A stretch of DNA of 64,000 bases from Morinoia aosen (lineage: Eukaryota; Arthropoda; Malacostraca; Amphipoda; Talitridae), in contig CM059575.1 of the NCBI GenBank assembly GCA_030386875.1, forward strand, positions 45,476,859 through 45,540,858, written 5' to 3'. Every line of letters starts with the position of its first letter. Position 1 is the stretch's first letter. The notes under the pieces were generated by a model. The model was not told where the DNA came from. It ran no database searches and saw only the letters and a list, made by a program, of their open reading frames with translations. Made by a program: the position numbers and the translations under genes. Shown piece after piece: positions 22,130 through 32,356 of this stretch.

Positions 22130-22400
22130 GAATTTAAGAAATACTCGTGAGTTTAATAGTAGTATTCCTTTATTTCTGTGTTTATTTCCCGTATATTTGT
22201 AGCTATTCATCTTGGTGTTGTTCATTTCAGACAACTTATACTGATGATGAGCCTGGTGCTCGAAACGTTTACTTTTCAATATCTAACAGCAGTAAATAAT
22301 TGTAACAATGTTGACTTTGAGAGTAGCAACCTTGGTGTTCTTATTTACGATTCGTTTGCGTAAGAACGCAGTTCATGATGTTCTTCCATTCATCCTGATA
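22130..22400 (+). repeat. Penelope-like terminal sequence, third copy
   Basis: Same block as in the 19.6-20.0 kb palindrome, with TTTATTTCCCGTATATTTG, then the hammerhead-like CTGATGATGAGCCTGGTGCT, and GTTGACTTTGAGAGTAGC. It is followed by sequence matching 20035 onward, so this is a longer, partly independent PLE copy. Confidence 0.65.
22241..22266 (+). ncRNA. Hammerhead-ribozyme-like core in a PLE terminal repeat
   Basis: CTGATGA, then a short stem GAGC-CTGGT-GCTC, then GAAAC: the order of conserved boxes of hammerhead ribozymes, which are known in PLE terminal repeats. One extra T lies between CTGATGA and the stem, and the cleavage triplet and outer stems were not resolved, so activity is doubtful. 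Diverged copies with CTGAGGA occur at 19892-19917 (plus) and 19691-19716 (minus). Confidence 0.45.
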
Positions 22401-22724
22401 GTATGCAATAATGCTTTAAAAATTTTAATTCCATATGTTTCTTAGATGTCATTGTTTACTGGTTGCCTCAATAGGAAAGCAATCGTAATTAAATTAATAA
22501 TAAATAATGAAAGTTACGATAAATAACACTGAATAAATAATAAGCAAAGGAAAATCTATTTTTCGAAGCAAATTTACGATGAAAGAAATGGAGAAGAAGT
22601 ACTTTAAAAACATTTACTTTAAACGCCTCCGAGCCTTTGCCATAAAATAAAAGACAAGTCAGTAAACCCAAAATTACAGCAGCACAGAATATAAGCACAA
22701 AAACAATAATAATTTATCGGCTGA

Positions 22725-22960
22725 CAATTTTCAGAGGGTATGCACTCTGCGTTTTGTTGGGAGAAGATTTGCGTTTATGAATGCATAATGACTTTAAAAT
22801 ACGTAGGTCTATGTTGGCGTTATGAGTGTCCTAATACTTTAAATTTGCCAATGTCAATAATGTGTTCAGAGGAACCATTACTACAATGTTGTCTTATACT
22901 AGAATGAGTAGGAGAATTAAGCGAGCGACCTGTACGATGACTTCGACCTGGATCGTACAT
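22725..22960 (-). pseudogene. PLE C-terminal coding remnant, third copy
   Basis: Matches the minus-strand arm at 20380-20600 (GAGGGTATGC-CTCTGC and CAATAATGTGTTCAGAGGAA blocks), with further indels that break the frame. It lies directly before direct repeat copy 2. Confidence 0.55.
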
Positions 22961-22965
22961 CGTAT

Positions 22966-23726
22966 GTCATTTATGATAGGGGAAGTCGTGTGTACAGAGG
23001 CTGTACACTATTTCCTGACGCAAACGAAAGGCGCAATATTTGTGATGAAATCCATAACATTTATTACTTGGTGTGTAAGCGTTAAAGCTTTCTTTGTCCC
23101 CAATGTGAGCAGAGAGGTATTTTTATTTTACACTTAACGACCAAAATTGCAATAACGAAAGGGAAGTGACAATTAATTATACTGATATGAGGACATAAAA
23201 TTGTTTAGTCACATTTTCTAGGTAAAGTAATCGAATTCATTTGGCGGAAATATGCAAAAAATGCAACTTACAAAACGCTTCAACTCTAGAATATTTTTTA
23301 TTCAATTGAAATAGCACTTGGTAACTTCTCAAATTAACTACCAATTTATAATGGAAACTAAATCCGATTTGCATGGTTAACGATACATTTTGACCAACGA
23401 ACAATACATTATGACATACGGTAGTATCGCAGTAACTATGCTGTTATTTGGTCTAACTCATTTTATAATGTGCGTTGTTTAAAACCGTAGTGACTTTTAA
23501 GTGTAAAATTACACATAATGTATCTTATTTCATTATTAAATGATACTTATATGGCAGAGCTATACAATAATAAATGTTCGCACTAGATTTTTGCCATATA
23601 GCGGCATGTGGCACTGTTGAAGTGCGCATGGTAGTGATTCTTGGTGGTGGTGACGAGCCATACACGTACACGGACTCGCACACGCACGCTCAGAATGTGC
23701 GAGGTTGACGTGGGTGCGCCCCGGAA
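22966..23726 (+). repeat. Direct repeat, copy 2 (with 21297-21955)
   Basis: Same order of words as copy 1, ending at GGGTGCGCCCCGGAA. The flanking sequence then differs (AGGTAAC here, GCATCC in copy 1), so the shared block ends sharply. Confidence 0.7.
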
Positions 23727-24550
23727 AGGTAACTGCACAGAAGATAGCCCTTTTTCTCGAACCCACTCGTCGACCCGCTCGACGGTATCGACAGTTAAGA
23801 ACACCTATTCTATGAGAGCTTACAATAATAAAACTTAGTTTTAGTGATGTATTGTAAAAAACTTTTAGCAAGGTTTTGCTACACTCATTGAATCTGAAGA
23901 AGGTCTGTGGCCAGAACTGCAGTTGCTGCTGGTGAGATTTTGAAATGCCAAACGTGTTTTCTAATATCTGGCAGTCGTTAAAGTTAAGATTTAAAAAGTG
24001 CATTGATGTAGATGGAACTCATTTTGAACAGTTTTTGTAAAGTAAATTTAAAATAAATATTGCGAGTAATTGTGTCATCAAATTTCATCCTTTAAAATAA
24101 TAAACGGCTAATATCTCGAAAATATGAATTTTTTCGGAAAATTTCAAAGAAGAAACAGTGTTTATTTGGCCATTTTCTACTTGGTGTACAATTTTGTACC
24201 TGTTGTTCTGAAGCACCCTGTATATCCGATTTTAATACTCCGCTCGCAGCTGGAGCATGCTGATCACTCTGCAACCCCGGTCAACAGCTGTAGGCAGGCC
24301 CATGTGCATACTAGTACAAGTTGGGATAGGCAAGTGGAATCAATCACAAGTTGTCCGAAAGAACACGTGCAAGAATCTCAGAAAAAAGGACCATGAAGTC
24401 GTTACCCATCCTAATTTGAGTGACTAACACTCAGCCTAGATAGCTAGTAGAGCTAAATCAATACGAATCTCCGAAAACAATCAAATCACTCGTAATCAAC
24501 CATGAGCCAATGGTAAATCGATAAAATAAAATAAACAAATTATTGACTGT
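23727..24550. other. Mixed repeat remnants, no gene
   Basis: Holds a CTGAAGAAGGTCTGTGGCCA-GAAC stretch near 23893, which resembles another PLE terminal motif, and a GTACAATTTTGTACC inverted repeat with CACCCTG near 24185-24220, typical of a transposon edge. No coding frame was supported. Confidence 0.4.
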
Positions 24551-25062
24551 TCAGGCTGCACCATGGACGCGCGGGCTGCGCGAAATCCTCCACGTGTAGG
24601 TAGGCTTAGCCGAACGAGGCCGCGCCGCAGTCGTTGTAGATTTGCAAACTTTAGAAATGTGGCTCATCTTCCCACATGTATTACACTTCGATTTCAAAGC
24701 ATAGCAATTTTTTGTAAGATGTTTCTGCTTAGTGCAGCAACGTATGCATATGTAGTTCGGCTGTAATTTTTCTGTCGTGAAAAACGATGAAAATGAATCC
24801 TCACGAATAATATCGTGAGCATCGGAACCTAACTGTTCGATGAGTTTTGCATGTTTAACACACTCGTTGAAAGATTTTCGGTCACACTTCTGTAGAAATG
24901 CACGGAGAATTTGCGATGAACATACTCGTAGACCAGCAACGAAACCATCTCTCAAGAGACGATCACGACAGTAATTTTCGTAGTTGCACGCAGATGCTAA
25001 ATCATTTAACGTTTTAGCATAACTTTCTATGGATTCATTAAAACCTAGCTTTTTGTTTAGAA
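24551..25062 (-). pseudogene. Gypsy-type Gag, C-terminal part with two zinc knuckles
   Basis: The minus-strand frame gives LGFNESIESYAKTLNDLASA, then LLRDGFVAGL, and two zinc-knuckle-like Cys/His clusters (CIRCCTKQKHLTKNC and CNTCGKMSHISKVC), the order expected in Ty3/gypsy Gag. Gag packages the element RNA. The N-terminal part lies at 31990-32289; a LINE separates the two, and an 11-bp duplication TTTGTTTAGAA (25052-25062 and 31990-32000) marks the insertion. No pol gene or 3' LTR follows at lower coordinates, so the element was already truncated or was lost there. Confidence 0.8.
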
Positions 25063-25442
25063 TAATAATAATAAATTTAGGGATGAGTTTCCACCAGGGT
25101 CACCAGCAATTTGCAACTATGGACCCCCCTAGCTTACACTAGGTAATCTTGAATTGAGCTAGCTGAACCCCCCAAGTGGGGGTTCCAGCAGCCCTCCCTC
25201 TCTTTGGCCGAGCGTCTTACCCGTGCTGGAACCCCCTCATAAGATGAGAGTGGTAGCACAGAACGCCCGGCCGCTTACTTGGAATACTCTCGGGTACTGT
25301 GATGCTGATCTTTCACGAACGCACGTCCGTTATAGGGCATCCAGGGAACTCTTTCACAGTATGGGATTTGTGGTGAACGTAACGGTTGATTACGGCAGAT
25401 GGTTCAAGGCACCAATGCTTTGAAAGAAGATGGTTAAATGAT

Positions 25443-26315
25443 TTATATGAGATCATATGCGTTGATTTTCCGGAGATATTCCAGGAGTTCAGTAATAGGG
25501 GCTTCATACCCCAAAACTTCCTTGATAGAAGGAGGTGGGCGACTGTTATCCGCGAACAGGCTGATGTAGCGACGTCTTGCGTGATGTAAGGCTGGACAGT
25601 CCATGATTACATGACGCACGGTAAGGCGGCAACGTAGGCAGAGAGGGCAGCCGGGTGGAGGCTCTCGTACTGCGATGTTCATTAGATATCCATGGGTGAG
25701 ATGTGTGTGGCCACATCTGAGACGGTTCAGAATGACTTCATTTCTTCGGGATAGTTGGTTCTTTTTGTGGGGATACGGGTCAGGACGGATGTTCAGTAAA
25801 AAGTTTCCCTCTTGTTACCAGTTTTCTTTCCACTTGACATTGATTTTGCGAGCTAAAACTGTGTACCAGTCCCGGTAAAAGATCGCTACACTTTCCGCCG
25901 GGCGAAGTGCGGCAGTTTTAGCAAGCTTGTCGACTGACTCGTTTCCATTTATACCCACATGACTCGGAATCCAGCACAATCTTACAGTTTTGCGATCTTT
26001 AATTATGTTGTCAATTTGGTGTTTGAGGATCCGTACAAGAGGATGGGAAGTACGTGCGTTTCTCAGTGATGTCAGGGCACTCAGAGAGTCTGAATAGATC
26101 ACAAACTGATCCTCACTGTGGTCGCGAATGATTTTCAATGCCAGTTCAAGTGCGTGTAGTTCCGCCGTGAATATTGATTTAACGCTGGGTAGAGATATTG
26201 TCCTTCTTGTTCCGCCACACTCCGCCGCAGCACCGACTCGATCGTCATATTTTGAGCCTTCCGTATATATCGGTTTGTACCCTCGGTATTCCTCCCGTCG
26301 CAGCCGCTGGTACTC
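25443..26315 (-). pseudogene. I-type LINE ORF2, RNase H and C-terminal Cys/His motif
   Basis: In the same frame as the RT, after a single TAG (26316-26318). RNase H residues: IYTEGSK (the first acidic residue is Glu, codon at 26259-26261, where Asp is usual), then TAELHALELAL, VIYSDSLSAL and SHVGINGNESVDKLAK. RNase H would remove the RNA template strand. After a TAA (25815-25817) the frame continues into CGHTHLTHGYL, then CPLCLRCRLTVRHVIMDCP, the C-terminal CCHC motif of this LINE group. The frame ends at 25443. Confidence 0.82.
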
Positions 26316-28481
26316 CTAGACATACAATGCTGGGTGGGTAAATTCTTTCTTGTAGCAGGTTAGTTCCTGGTTCACGTCTGCTGGGATAGTCTTCCATGTG
26401 GGTACAACAACGTTCTGTAATCGGTAAGAGAACGAGGGCTTTATCCGCAGTTGGTCGAGCTGGAGGTTTTCAATCAATTCGTGAGTGCGAAAAGCGAAAG
26501 ACGGCGTGACCTGCTTGTTCACGAACAGTCTCCTGTTGGTAGGTGGTATAGCTAAATTGCGGGCTGGGTTGGACAAGTGGCTTCTTATTTTCAAATTGTA
26601 TTTCAGCGAAAGTTGCTGTCTTCGTAGCTGGAGGGGCATTTCGCCGGAGATGACTTGTAGACTGGGAATAGGTGTTGATTTAAATGCTCCGGTTGCAAAT
26701 CGTAGACAATCGTTTACAATGGGGTCCAGGAGTTTGAGTGTTGATGCTGCAGCGGAGTTGTACACGATGCAGCCATAGTCCAGCTTGGATCGGACGAATA
26801 CTCTGCACAGGTGGAGGAGAGTTTCCTGGTCTCCACCCCAGTCGTGGGAAGAGATTGATTTAATTACGTCGAAGTTTTTCTTGCAGCTTGATTTGATGTT
26901 ATTGATGTGGGTTCTCCAGGTCAATTTTCGGTCCCACGTGAGCCCAAGAAACTTAATTTCGTCCACAAATTCGATGGTTTTGTTGCCGGTTTTCAGAGTA
27001 GGTGGTACTTGAAGGCCTGGAAGGGAGGTAAAATGGTCAGCCTTAGATTTTTCCATCGAGAAGGAGAATCCATTGTTTTGCGTCCACGTTGCCACTCTGT
27101 TGATGCATTCATGAAGTTTAGCTTCAATAATGCTGAGGTCACTGTGTCGGTAGCCAAGTTGGAAGTCGTCCACATATAGTGATGCATGGTAACGTGGATC
27201 TTTGGGGATCTGTGAAGCTATTTCGTTGATTTTGATGATGAAAAGGGTAACTGAAAAAACGGAACCCTGTGGGACCCCTTCTTCCTGAGGGCACGGATTG
27301 GATAGATGGTTATTTACTCGTACCCTGAACGTACGGTCCCGTAAAAATTGCTGGATATATAGGGGCAGTCTTCCCCGGAGATGTAGATGATGAAGATCTC
27401 GCATAAAGCCGTAGTTCCAGGTGGTATCATATGCCTTCTTTAGGTCAAAGAAAATGCTGACGAAGTGTTCTCTGCGGACAAAAGAGTTTCTGATAACCGT
27501 TTCGAGACGGATTAGGTGGTCAACGGTGGACCTTTCCCGGCGACCCCCGCACTGGATATTGCTGAGGTGACCGTGCATATCACAATAGTCGATGAGTCTA
27601 TTGTTGATGAGGCGTTCCAGAACCTTTCCAATGCAGCTTGTAAGCGCAATTGGTCTGTAGTTGTGAGGCGAATGTGGGGTCTTTCCAGGTTTTTGAAAAG
27701 GGATTATCACTGCTTCTCTCCAGGTAGGGGGATAGTATGAATGAAAATATAATTTGTCGTAGAGAGCCAGTAAGTTTCGTTTTCCAATTTCTGGAAGATG
27801 CTTAAGCATTTGGTATGATATCCCATCTGCGCCAGGTGATGCATTTTTTACAGTATCTGAGGCAGAATCCAGTTCGGCGAAAGAGAATGCTATGTTGTAA
27901 GTTTCGTTGTTGTCCGATGAGAAATCCAGTTGGTTAGCTTCTGCACGTTGTTTTGTTCGTAAAAATTCCTGAGGGTAATGAGCCGCACTGCTAACAGAGC
28001 TAAATGTTTCTGCTAATTTGTTTACTATTTCTGGAACGGTAGAGTAGTTTATGTTATTTTCTTGTAATATTGATAACTGTCTTTGAGGTCTGCCTTTGAT
28101 TTTTCTGATGTTTTCATAAATACGGGTCATTGGTGTGTCCTTCGTAAATGTGCTGGCAAATGCTGTCCATGCCTTCCGCTTCTCCTCTCGTAGAAGGTTT
28201 CTGTGCATTGCCCTGGCTCTTTTCCAGCGTAGGGCATTTTGAACAGATTTCGTTTGTCTGAATTTTTTATAGAAGCGTTCGCGGTTAGAGCGTGTTTGAG
28301 TCTGCGCACTCCAGTAGGGCTTCGGAAAGAATTTTGTGAGTTCTATGGTTGGAATACAATCATTTGCAACTGCTGTTAAAGTATCGATAAAGGTGTTGAG
28401 AGCTTCAAAGCATGTATGCTCGTCCGAGATTTCAAGTTTTTTCCAATTTTGGTGCGCCTCGTAGTCTGCCTTTTTGTTGTT
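26316..28481 (-). pseudogene. I-type LINE ORF2, reverse transcriptase
   Basis: A long open frame; the ATG at 28208 is internal and coding continues upstream to 28481 without a stop. RT blocks in order: SPGADGISYQMLKHLP, PGKTPHSPHNYRPIALTS, FVSIFFDLKKAYDTTW, EEGVPQGSVFSVTLF, SLYVDDFQLGY (catalytic YVDD) and IKFLGLTWDRKLTW. Such enzymes copy the LINE RNA at the nicked target site. A TAG at each end (28482-28484 and 26316-26318) separates it from endonuclease and RNase H although all share one frame. All three ORF2 stops could have come from Gln codons by C-to-T change. Confidence 0.9.
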
Positions 28482-29168
28482 CTATATTGAACGTTTCTGG
28501 TCGTTGTGTTGAGCGTTAATTAGTCGTACTATGATGGGAAAGTGGTCACTGTCTTCGGGCGATTCCCAGGTCTCCCATAACAAGTCCACACTCAGGCGAG
28601 GGGATGCCAGGGTTAGGTCAATGGCAGACTCAGAGTTGTACGAGATTCGTGTGTGTGCTCCTGTGTTGAGGAGAGTTAGATTATGTTGGTCAATAAATTC
28701 TTCAATTATCCGGCCACGGGCATCAGTGGTTTCGCAGCCCCAAGTTGTACTGTAGCTCTTAAAGTCCCCCATCAAAATGATTGGCGGAGGTAGTTGATTT
28801 ATTAGTTCGTTCATTATTTCCTGGGTTATGGGGTGGCTTCTTGAGGTGTACAGCGACGCAAATGTTATCCGTCGAGTGATGTGGGCAGTGGCTGCGATGA
28901 CCTGGATGGCAGAGGTTATGGCGACTTCTTGGAATGGAATTGACTCATGAATAAGCAGTCCGACTCCTCCATGAGGTGTGACGTTAAAGTGGCCATGTTT
29001 GGTAAGCAGATTGTAATGGGGTATGGAAAAATTTGAGTTGTGCCAAAGTTTCGTTTCTTGGAGAGCAACAATATATGGGTTGTGTAAGTTAATTAGTTCT
29101 AAAAGTTCGCTTTTTTGGCTCGGACACCCTGGCAGTTCCACTGTAGGATGCAGATTCCGTTATTCATT
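28482..29168 (-). pseudogene. I-type LINE ORF2, APE-type endonuclease
   Basis: The N-terminus ILQWNCQGVRAKK is read in one frame near 29125-29165, and a one-base shift near 29118 leads to the main frame from 29141: PYIVALQETKLWHN (catalytic Glu), GGVGLLIHESIPF, PPIILMGDFKSYSTTWG (GDF-N/S block), SAIDLTLASPRLS and SPEDSDHFPIIV (SDH catalytic pair). The domain nicks target DNA to prime reverse transcription. A TAG ends it at 28482. Apart from the frame change all key residues are present. Confidence 0.87.
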
Positions 29169-29348
29169 TTGATTACCTTTGACTTCTTTATGGTACTGTT
29201 TGTAAATTCTTCTGGTTTCGCTTCTAAACGGTCGGGTTGTTCTCACTTATAATTTCGCTGTCGCTCATTGCCGAGTCGTAATCTGGTGTAATTTGTATTG
29301 GGGTAGAAAATATTTCTCCTGTGCTTGGATCAGCGTAGATTGCTTCCG

Positions 29349-30038
29349 CTACCTGCTTTTTCCTGATGGTTTTTCGTTGCTTTCGGAGTTTTTTCTTTTC
29401 CTTTGCGTACCGTCTGAGAGCTGAGAGGGCCCTAGTGGAAGAGTTGGAGGAGCTGTCCCCACTTGTTTAATTGGTGCTGGAGGTTGTTGGCTGGGTGTTT
29501 GTGCAGTGGTAGATGTTACGGCAGAAGCGTAGTTCCTGTGATATTGGTGTTGTTCACTCTCCAGCTTTTGTCTTGCTTGCACTTTGCTCAGTTTGTATTT
29601 ATGCTGGATTGCGAGGATTTCCTGTTGGTACTTGAATTCGATGCATTTATAGGAGCCTGCAAAGTGGTCTTTGCCGCAGTTGTGGCATTCTATCTTAATG
29701 CTCGTGCATTCGCCGGAATCGTGGTTTACGTTGTTGCATCTCGCGCATATCGTTTCAGACCTGGTGCATCGTTTCTGGGTGTGGTTATACTCCAGACATT
29801 TCTTGCAGAACATGGGGCGTGGCACGTATGGAAATACCTTGGTTTGTGATTGTTCTCCGGTTATGTAGTTTGGGAGGTTTTGCCTGAATGTAAGTAAGAT
29901 TGCTTGGGAGACAGGATTTTTCGGTTTGATCCACGTAGCTCTCACTGCATCGCTCAGTCCATAGTCTTCCATGAGTCCCTCCCGGAAGCATTCGAAATTG
30001 GAGAGGTCGTACTCATATAGATATATGAGACCTTTCAC
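29349..30038 (-). pseudogene. I-type LINE ORF1, second gag-like module
   Basis: Reads GLIYLYEYDLSNFECFREGL, then three Cys/His knuckles (CKKCLEYNHTQKRC, CARCNNVNHDSGEC, CHNCGKDHFAGSYKC), then a basic and Pro/Gln-rich tail. It continues the module begun by the last 75 or so residues of the upstream frame, one frame over; the shift falls at the overlap with the stop of the first frame (30035-30037). The codon at 30038 is GTG, not a true start. It parallels the first module block for block, so ORF1 contains a tandem duplication. Confidence 0.8.
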
Positions 30039-31585
30039 TGAGTTGAAGGGTGTTCAGCTATGGAGACAGGGATGTTGTTCAAGGTTTTTGCGTTACGGAT
30101 TAGGGTACTTTGTTCTTTGGTGGTGATTTCAATGATAAATGAGTCCTTATCCTGTGATGTAATCCTCTTCGGCTTTTCACCCAACTCAAGTTGAAGGCTT
30201 CGCTCGAGCACCCACGGTGAAATTTTGCGCTTTTCATTAGAGTCCAAAGTACATATGAAGTGAGTGGCGTAGGGAGTAGCGTGTTTTTCATTTGACTCAG
30301 TTGGGCTGTTCAGCATCTGTCTAGCACGGCGTTTTCCGACCTTGTGGTTGTTCTGGATTGTAAGTACTTGTTCCTCTTCGGTTTGCTTTGGGCAGGTTTT
30401 GTCTTTAACTTGGTGAGGGCCGTGACAGTGGATGCATTCTGCTTCAGAGGCAAGGCACTGACTGCTGCCGAGCCCCACCGCCCCGCACCTTCCACAGGTT
30501 GTGGCTCGGCTGCAACGCTTTTTGGTATGTCCGTACATCTGGCAGTTGGCGCAGTGCATTGGTTTATCGATATATGGGTATACTCGGGTGTCTGATCGTT
30601 CGCCGGGAATGTATATGAAATCGGGGGGAGACTCTGATTTAAATTCTAGAATTATCGCGCTTGTTTGTTCGTATCTTGTTTTGATTAAGGTGGCGTCTAT
30701 TACTTCGCTGATGTTATAGTTTTCCTTGAGCCCAGTTTCGAATTCGCTGAAGTTCTCCATGTTGTATTCGTTGATATAAACGAGTCCCTTGGATTTATTG
30801 AGTTTTGGGTGGGCGAAGACTTCACATGGCACTCCGTTTATATTAGTGATGGTGAACAGTGCCTGGCCTTGCCTGTTGTCTCTGGCCTCGAGTGTGAAGC
30901 TCTCCCTTCCACTGGTGGTGATGGATTTGGGTGGAGATCCGGTGGCTGTGCGAATTACGTTTTTCACCGAGTAGGGGTCTATCTTACGTTTTGTTTCGGG
31001 TGTAAACTTCATGGTAAAGAAGCGTGTGAAGCTCCGCTGTGGTGGCTGTTCGGTAACATCGAGAGGGACAAATTTGTTCTTCCTCCTATGTCTCGCACTC
31101 TGGGTAACCTTCCCTTGTTCCTCCGGAGGTGACAAATGGGCTGATAGTGCTCGGGTTACTTCCTCGACGGTGTTTTCCAGGTTTTTAATTCTATCCTCGA
31201 TGCAGGTTGGGGGTATGTCAGAGTTACTGTCTTCGGTATTCAGTTTCGAGATGTCACGATCCGGTAACACCCTGCTTATCGATTTAACCAACTGGTTAAT
31301 GTTCCTTTCTATGTTGCTGATGCGTTCGGTGATAGTTTTTTGGTGTTCTCCATTATGAGCTGTATGGTTTGTTGTCATCACTGAAGATTCACACGTAGTT
31401 GTACAGACACTTGCCGGCTCGCCTGTCATTGCGGCGATAGGTGTCCTGATAGATTTTACTTCATTTGGCTGGGTCGTCACTCTTGTTGGCTCCTTTGCTC
31501 GCTGCTTCTGGTCCTTCCCGGTGCGTCCCCGGTTAGGCCGCGGGCCTCCACCGCCCCTCCTCATATCGCCTGGTCCTCGGGGCAC
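30035..31585 (-). CDS. I-type LINE ORF1 (gag-like), first module and start of second
   Basis: 516 codons from ATG at 31585. Residues 1-40 are Gly/Arg/Lys-rich and 80-150 are a likely coiled coil. Residues about 187-425 form the gag-like module with an RRM-like stretch (GLVYINEYNMENFSEFE) and three Cys/His knuckles (C345-C348-H353-C358, C364-C367-C377, C384-C387-H391-C398). From about 441 (THFICTLDSNEKRKISPW) the module starts again, repeating the block at 187 (TRFFTMKFTPETKRKIDPY), and runs out of frame at 516. Such proteins bind LINE RNA to form the transposition particle. Confidence 0.85.
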   Translation of the reverse strand: MPRGPGDMRRGGGGPRPNRGRTGKDQKQRAKEPTRVTTQPNEVKSIRTPIAAMTGEPASVCTTTCESSVMTTNHTAHNGEHQKTITERISNIERNINQLVKSISRVLPDRDISKLNTEDSNSDIPPTCIEDRIKNLENTVEEVTRALSAHLSPPEEQGKVTQSARHRRKNKFVPLDVTEQPPQRSFTRFFTMKFTPETKRKIDPYSVKNVIRTATGSPPKSITTSGRESFTLEARDNRQGQALFTITNINGVPCEVFAHPKLNKSKGLVYINEYNMENFSEFETGLKENYNISEVIDATLIKTRYEQTSAIILEFKSESPPDFIYIPGERSDTRVYPYIDKPMHCANCQMYGHTKKRCSRATTCGRCGAVGLGSSQCLASEAECIHCHGPHQVKDKTCPKQTEEEQVLTIQNNHKVGKRRARQMLNSPTESNEKHATPYATHFICTLDSNEKRKISPWVLERSLQLELGEKPKRITSQDKDSFIIEITTKEQSTLIRNAKTLNNIPVSIAEHPSTQ

Positions 31586-31989
31586 GAGGCCACCGGGACC
31601 AGGGGTGTATGTTTCCTTTTTACTCGCGATATGCGAGTTTTATTCAATACTCAAAACACAGGTTCAAGATAAACATACAAAACTAAAAATAAAAGACCCA
31701 GTTGTTAGTGGGCGCCCCCCACGTTGGTTCTACCCACAGATAGCAACCTTATAAATAATCCTATGAGCACTTTGCAATCAGTTTACATATAAGACTATTT
31801 AAAGAGTTCAACTCCAGATGGGTATACTAACAGTACCACCGCGAGAAGGTGTGGGTGGGCTGGAATACTTGCTAGGGGCAAGTAACCCTTATCATATCCT
31901 TGTCTATAGACTATTCCCTTCACGACACGTAAATAATAATAATACAGTTCGGCACCTGTAAAATTGGTAAAAGGAACAGTGAAATTTCC
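31586..31989 (-). other. 5' region of the I-type LINE
   Basis: Between the ORF1 start and the target duplication. It contains a run of frame following the gag codons (ELYYYYLRVVKG, read from the insertion point) that is chance, and no promoter could be identified. An AATAAAAC word at about 31630 (minus) is probably not used. Confidence 0.4.
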
Positions 31990-32289
31990 TTTGTTTAGAA
32001 ATGTAACAGACGCCCCGACAATCGATTTCTTGATTTCCAATTGCTGTATTAACTTTTCTTCTAGTTCATCATACGTAGCATCAGCGAGTAACGTAGGTTT
32101 AATCCTTCGTTGTAGATCAGTAATGATGTTTACAGGCAAAGTTTTAACTAAAATACTAGCTTTCTTACCGCCATTGTTTCCCGCCTTCTGAAAAGAGTCT
32201 GCACCATGCACTTAACATCTTTGTAAGAATTCACACAATGTTTCCACTTCAACGTCGAATGGAGGACAGCAAACTGTTGAATACGCCAT
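31990..32289 (-). pseudogene. Gypsy-type Gag, N-terminal part
   Basis: ATG at 32289 on the minus strand, 48 bp after the primer-binding region. After 26 codons an in-frame TAA interrupts. The frame then gives ILVKTLPVNIITDLQRRIKP, then TYDELEEKLIQQLEIKKSIV, typical of the capsid part of Ty3/gypsy Gag (Mag-like group by impression). It is cut at 31990 by the I-type LINE and resumes at 25062. No protease or polymerase is associated. Confidence 0.78.
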
Positions 32290-32334
32290 CTTAATTTCAG
32301 AGCACTTATAAAGTTCAAATTTGCGTTGGAAATT

Positions 32335-32351
32335 CGAAATCCTCGTCGCCA
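32335..32351 (-). promoter_or_regulatory. Primer-binding site region of the gypsy element
   Basis: TGGCGACGAGGATTTCG starts five bases after the LTR end, in the place where a tRNA 3' end primes minus-strand synthesis. The TGGCGACGAGGAT form is frequent in insect gypsy elements; the tRNA is not assigned. Confidence 0.65.
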
Positions 32352-32356
32352 AATTA

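Larger units (their letters stand above)
25063..31989 (-). mobile_element. Nearly full-length I-type LINE, 6.9 kb, inserted in gypsy gag
   Basis: Bounded by an 11-bp duplication. On the minus strand the order is 5' region, ORF1 with zinc knuckles, ORF2 (APE endonuclease, reverse transcriptase, RNase H, Cys/His tail), 3' region and a TTA-repeat tail at 25063-25075. An RNase H after the RT together with a gag-like ORF1 fits the I clade in a broad sense. ORF2 stays in one frame apart from three single stops and one frame change near its start, so the copy is inactive but not old. Confidence 0.85.

Noticed and set aside
26485-31358. Many plus-strand frames of 60-115 codons
   Set aside because: They lie opposite the well-supported LINE ORF1 and ORF2 on the minus strand and have no motifs of their own.
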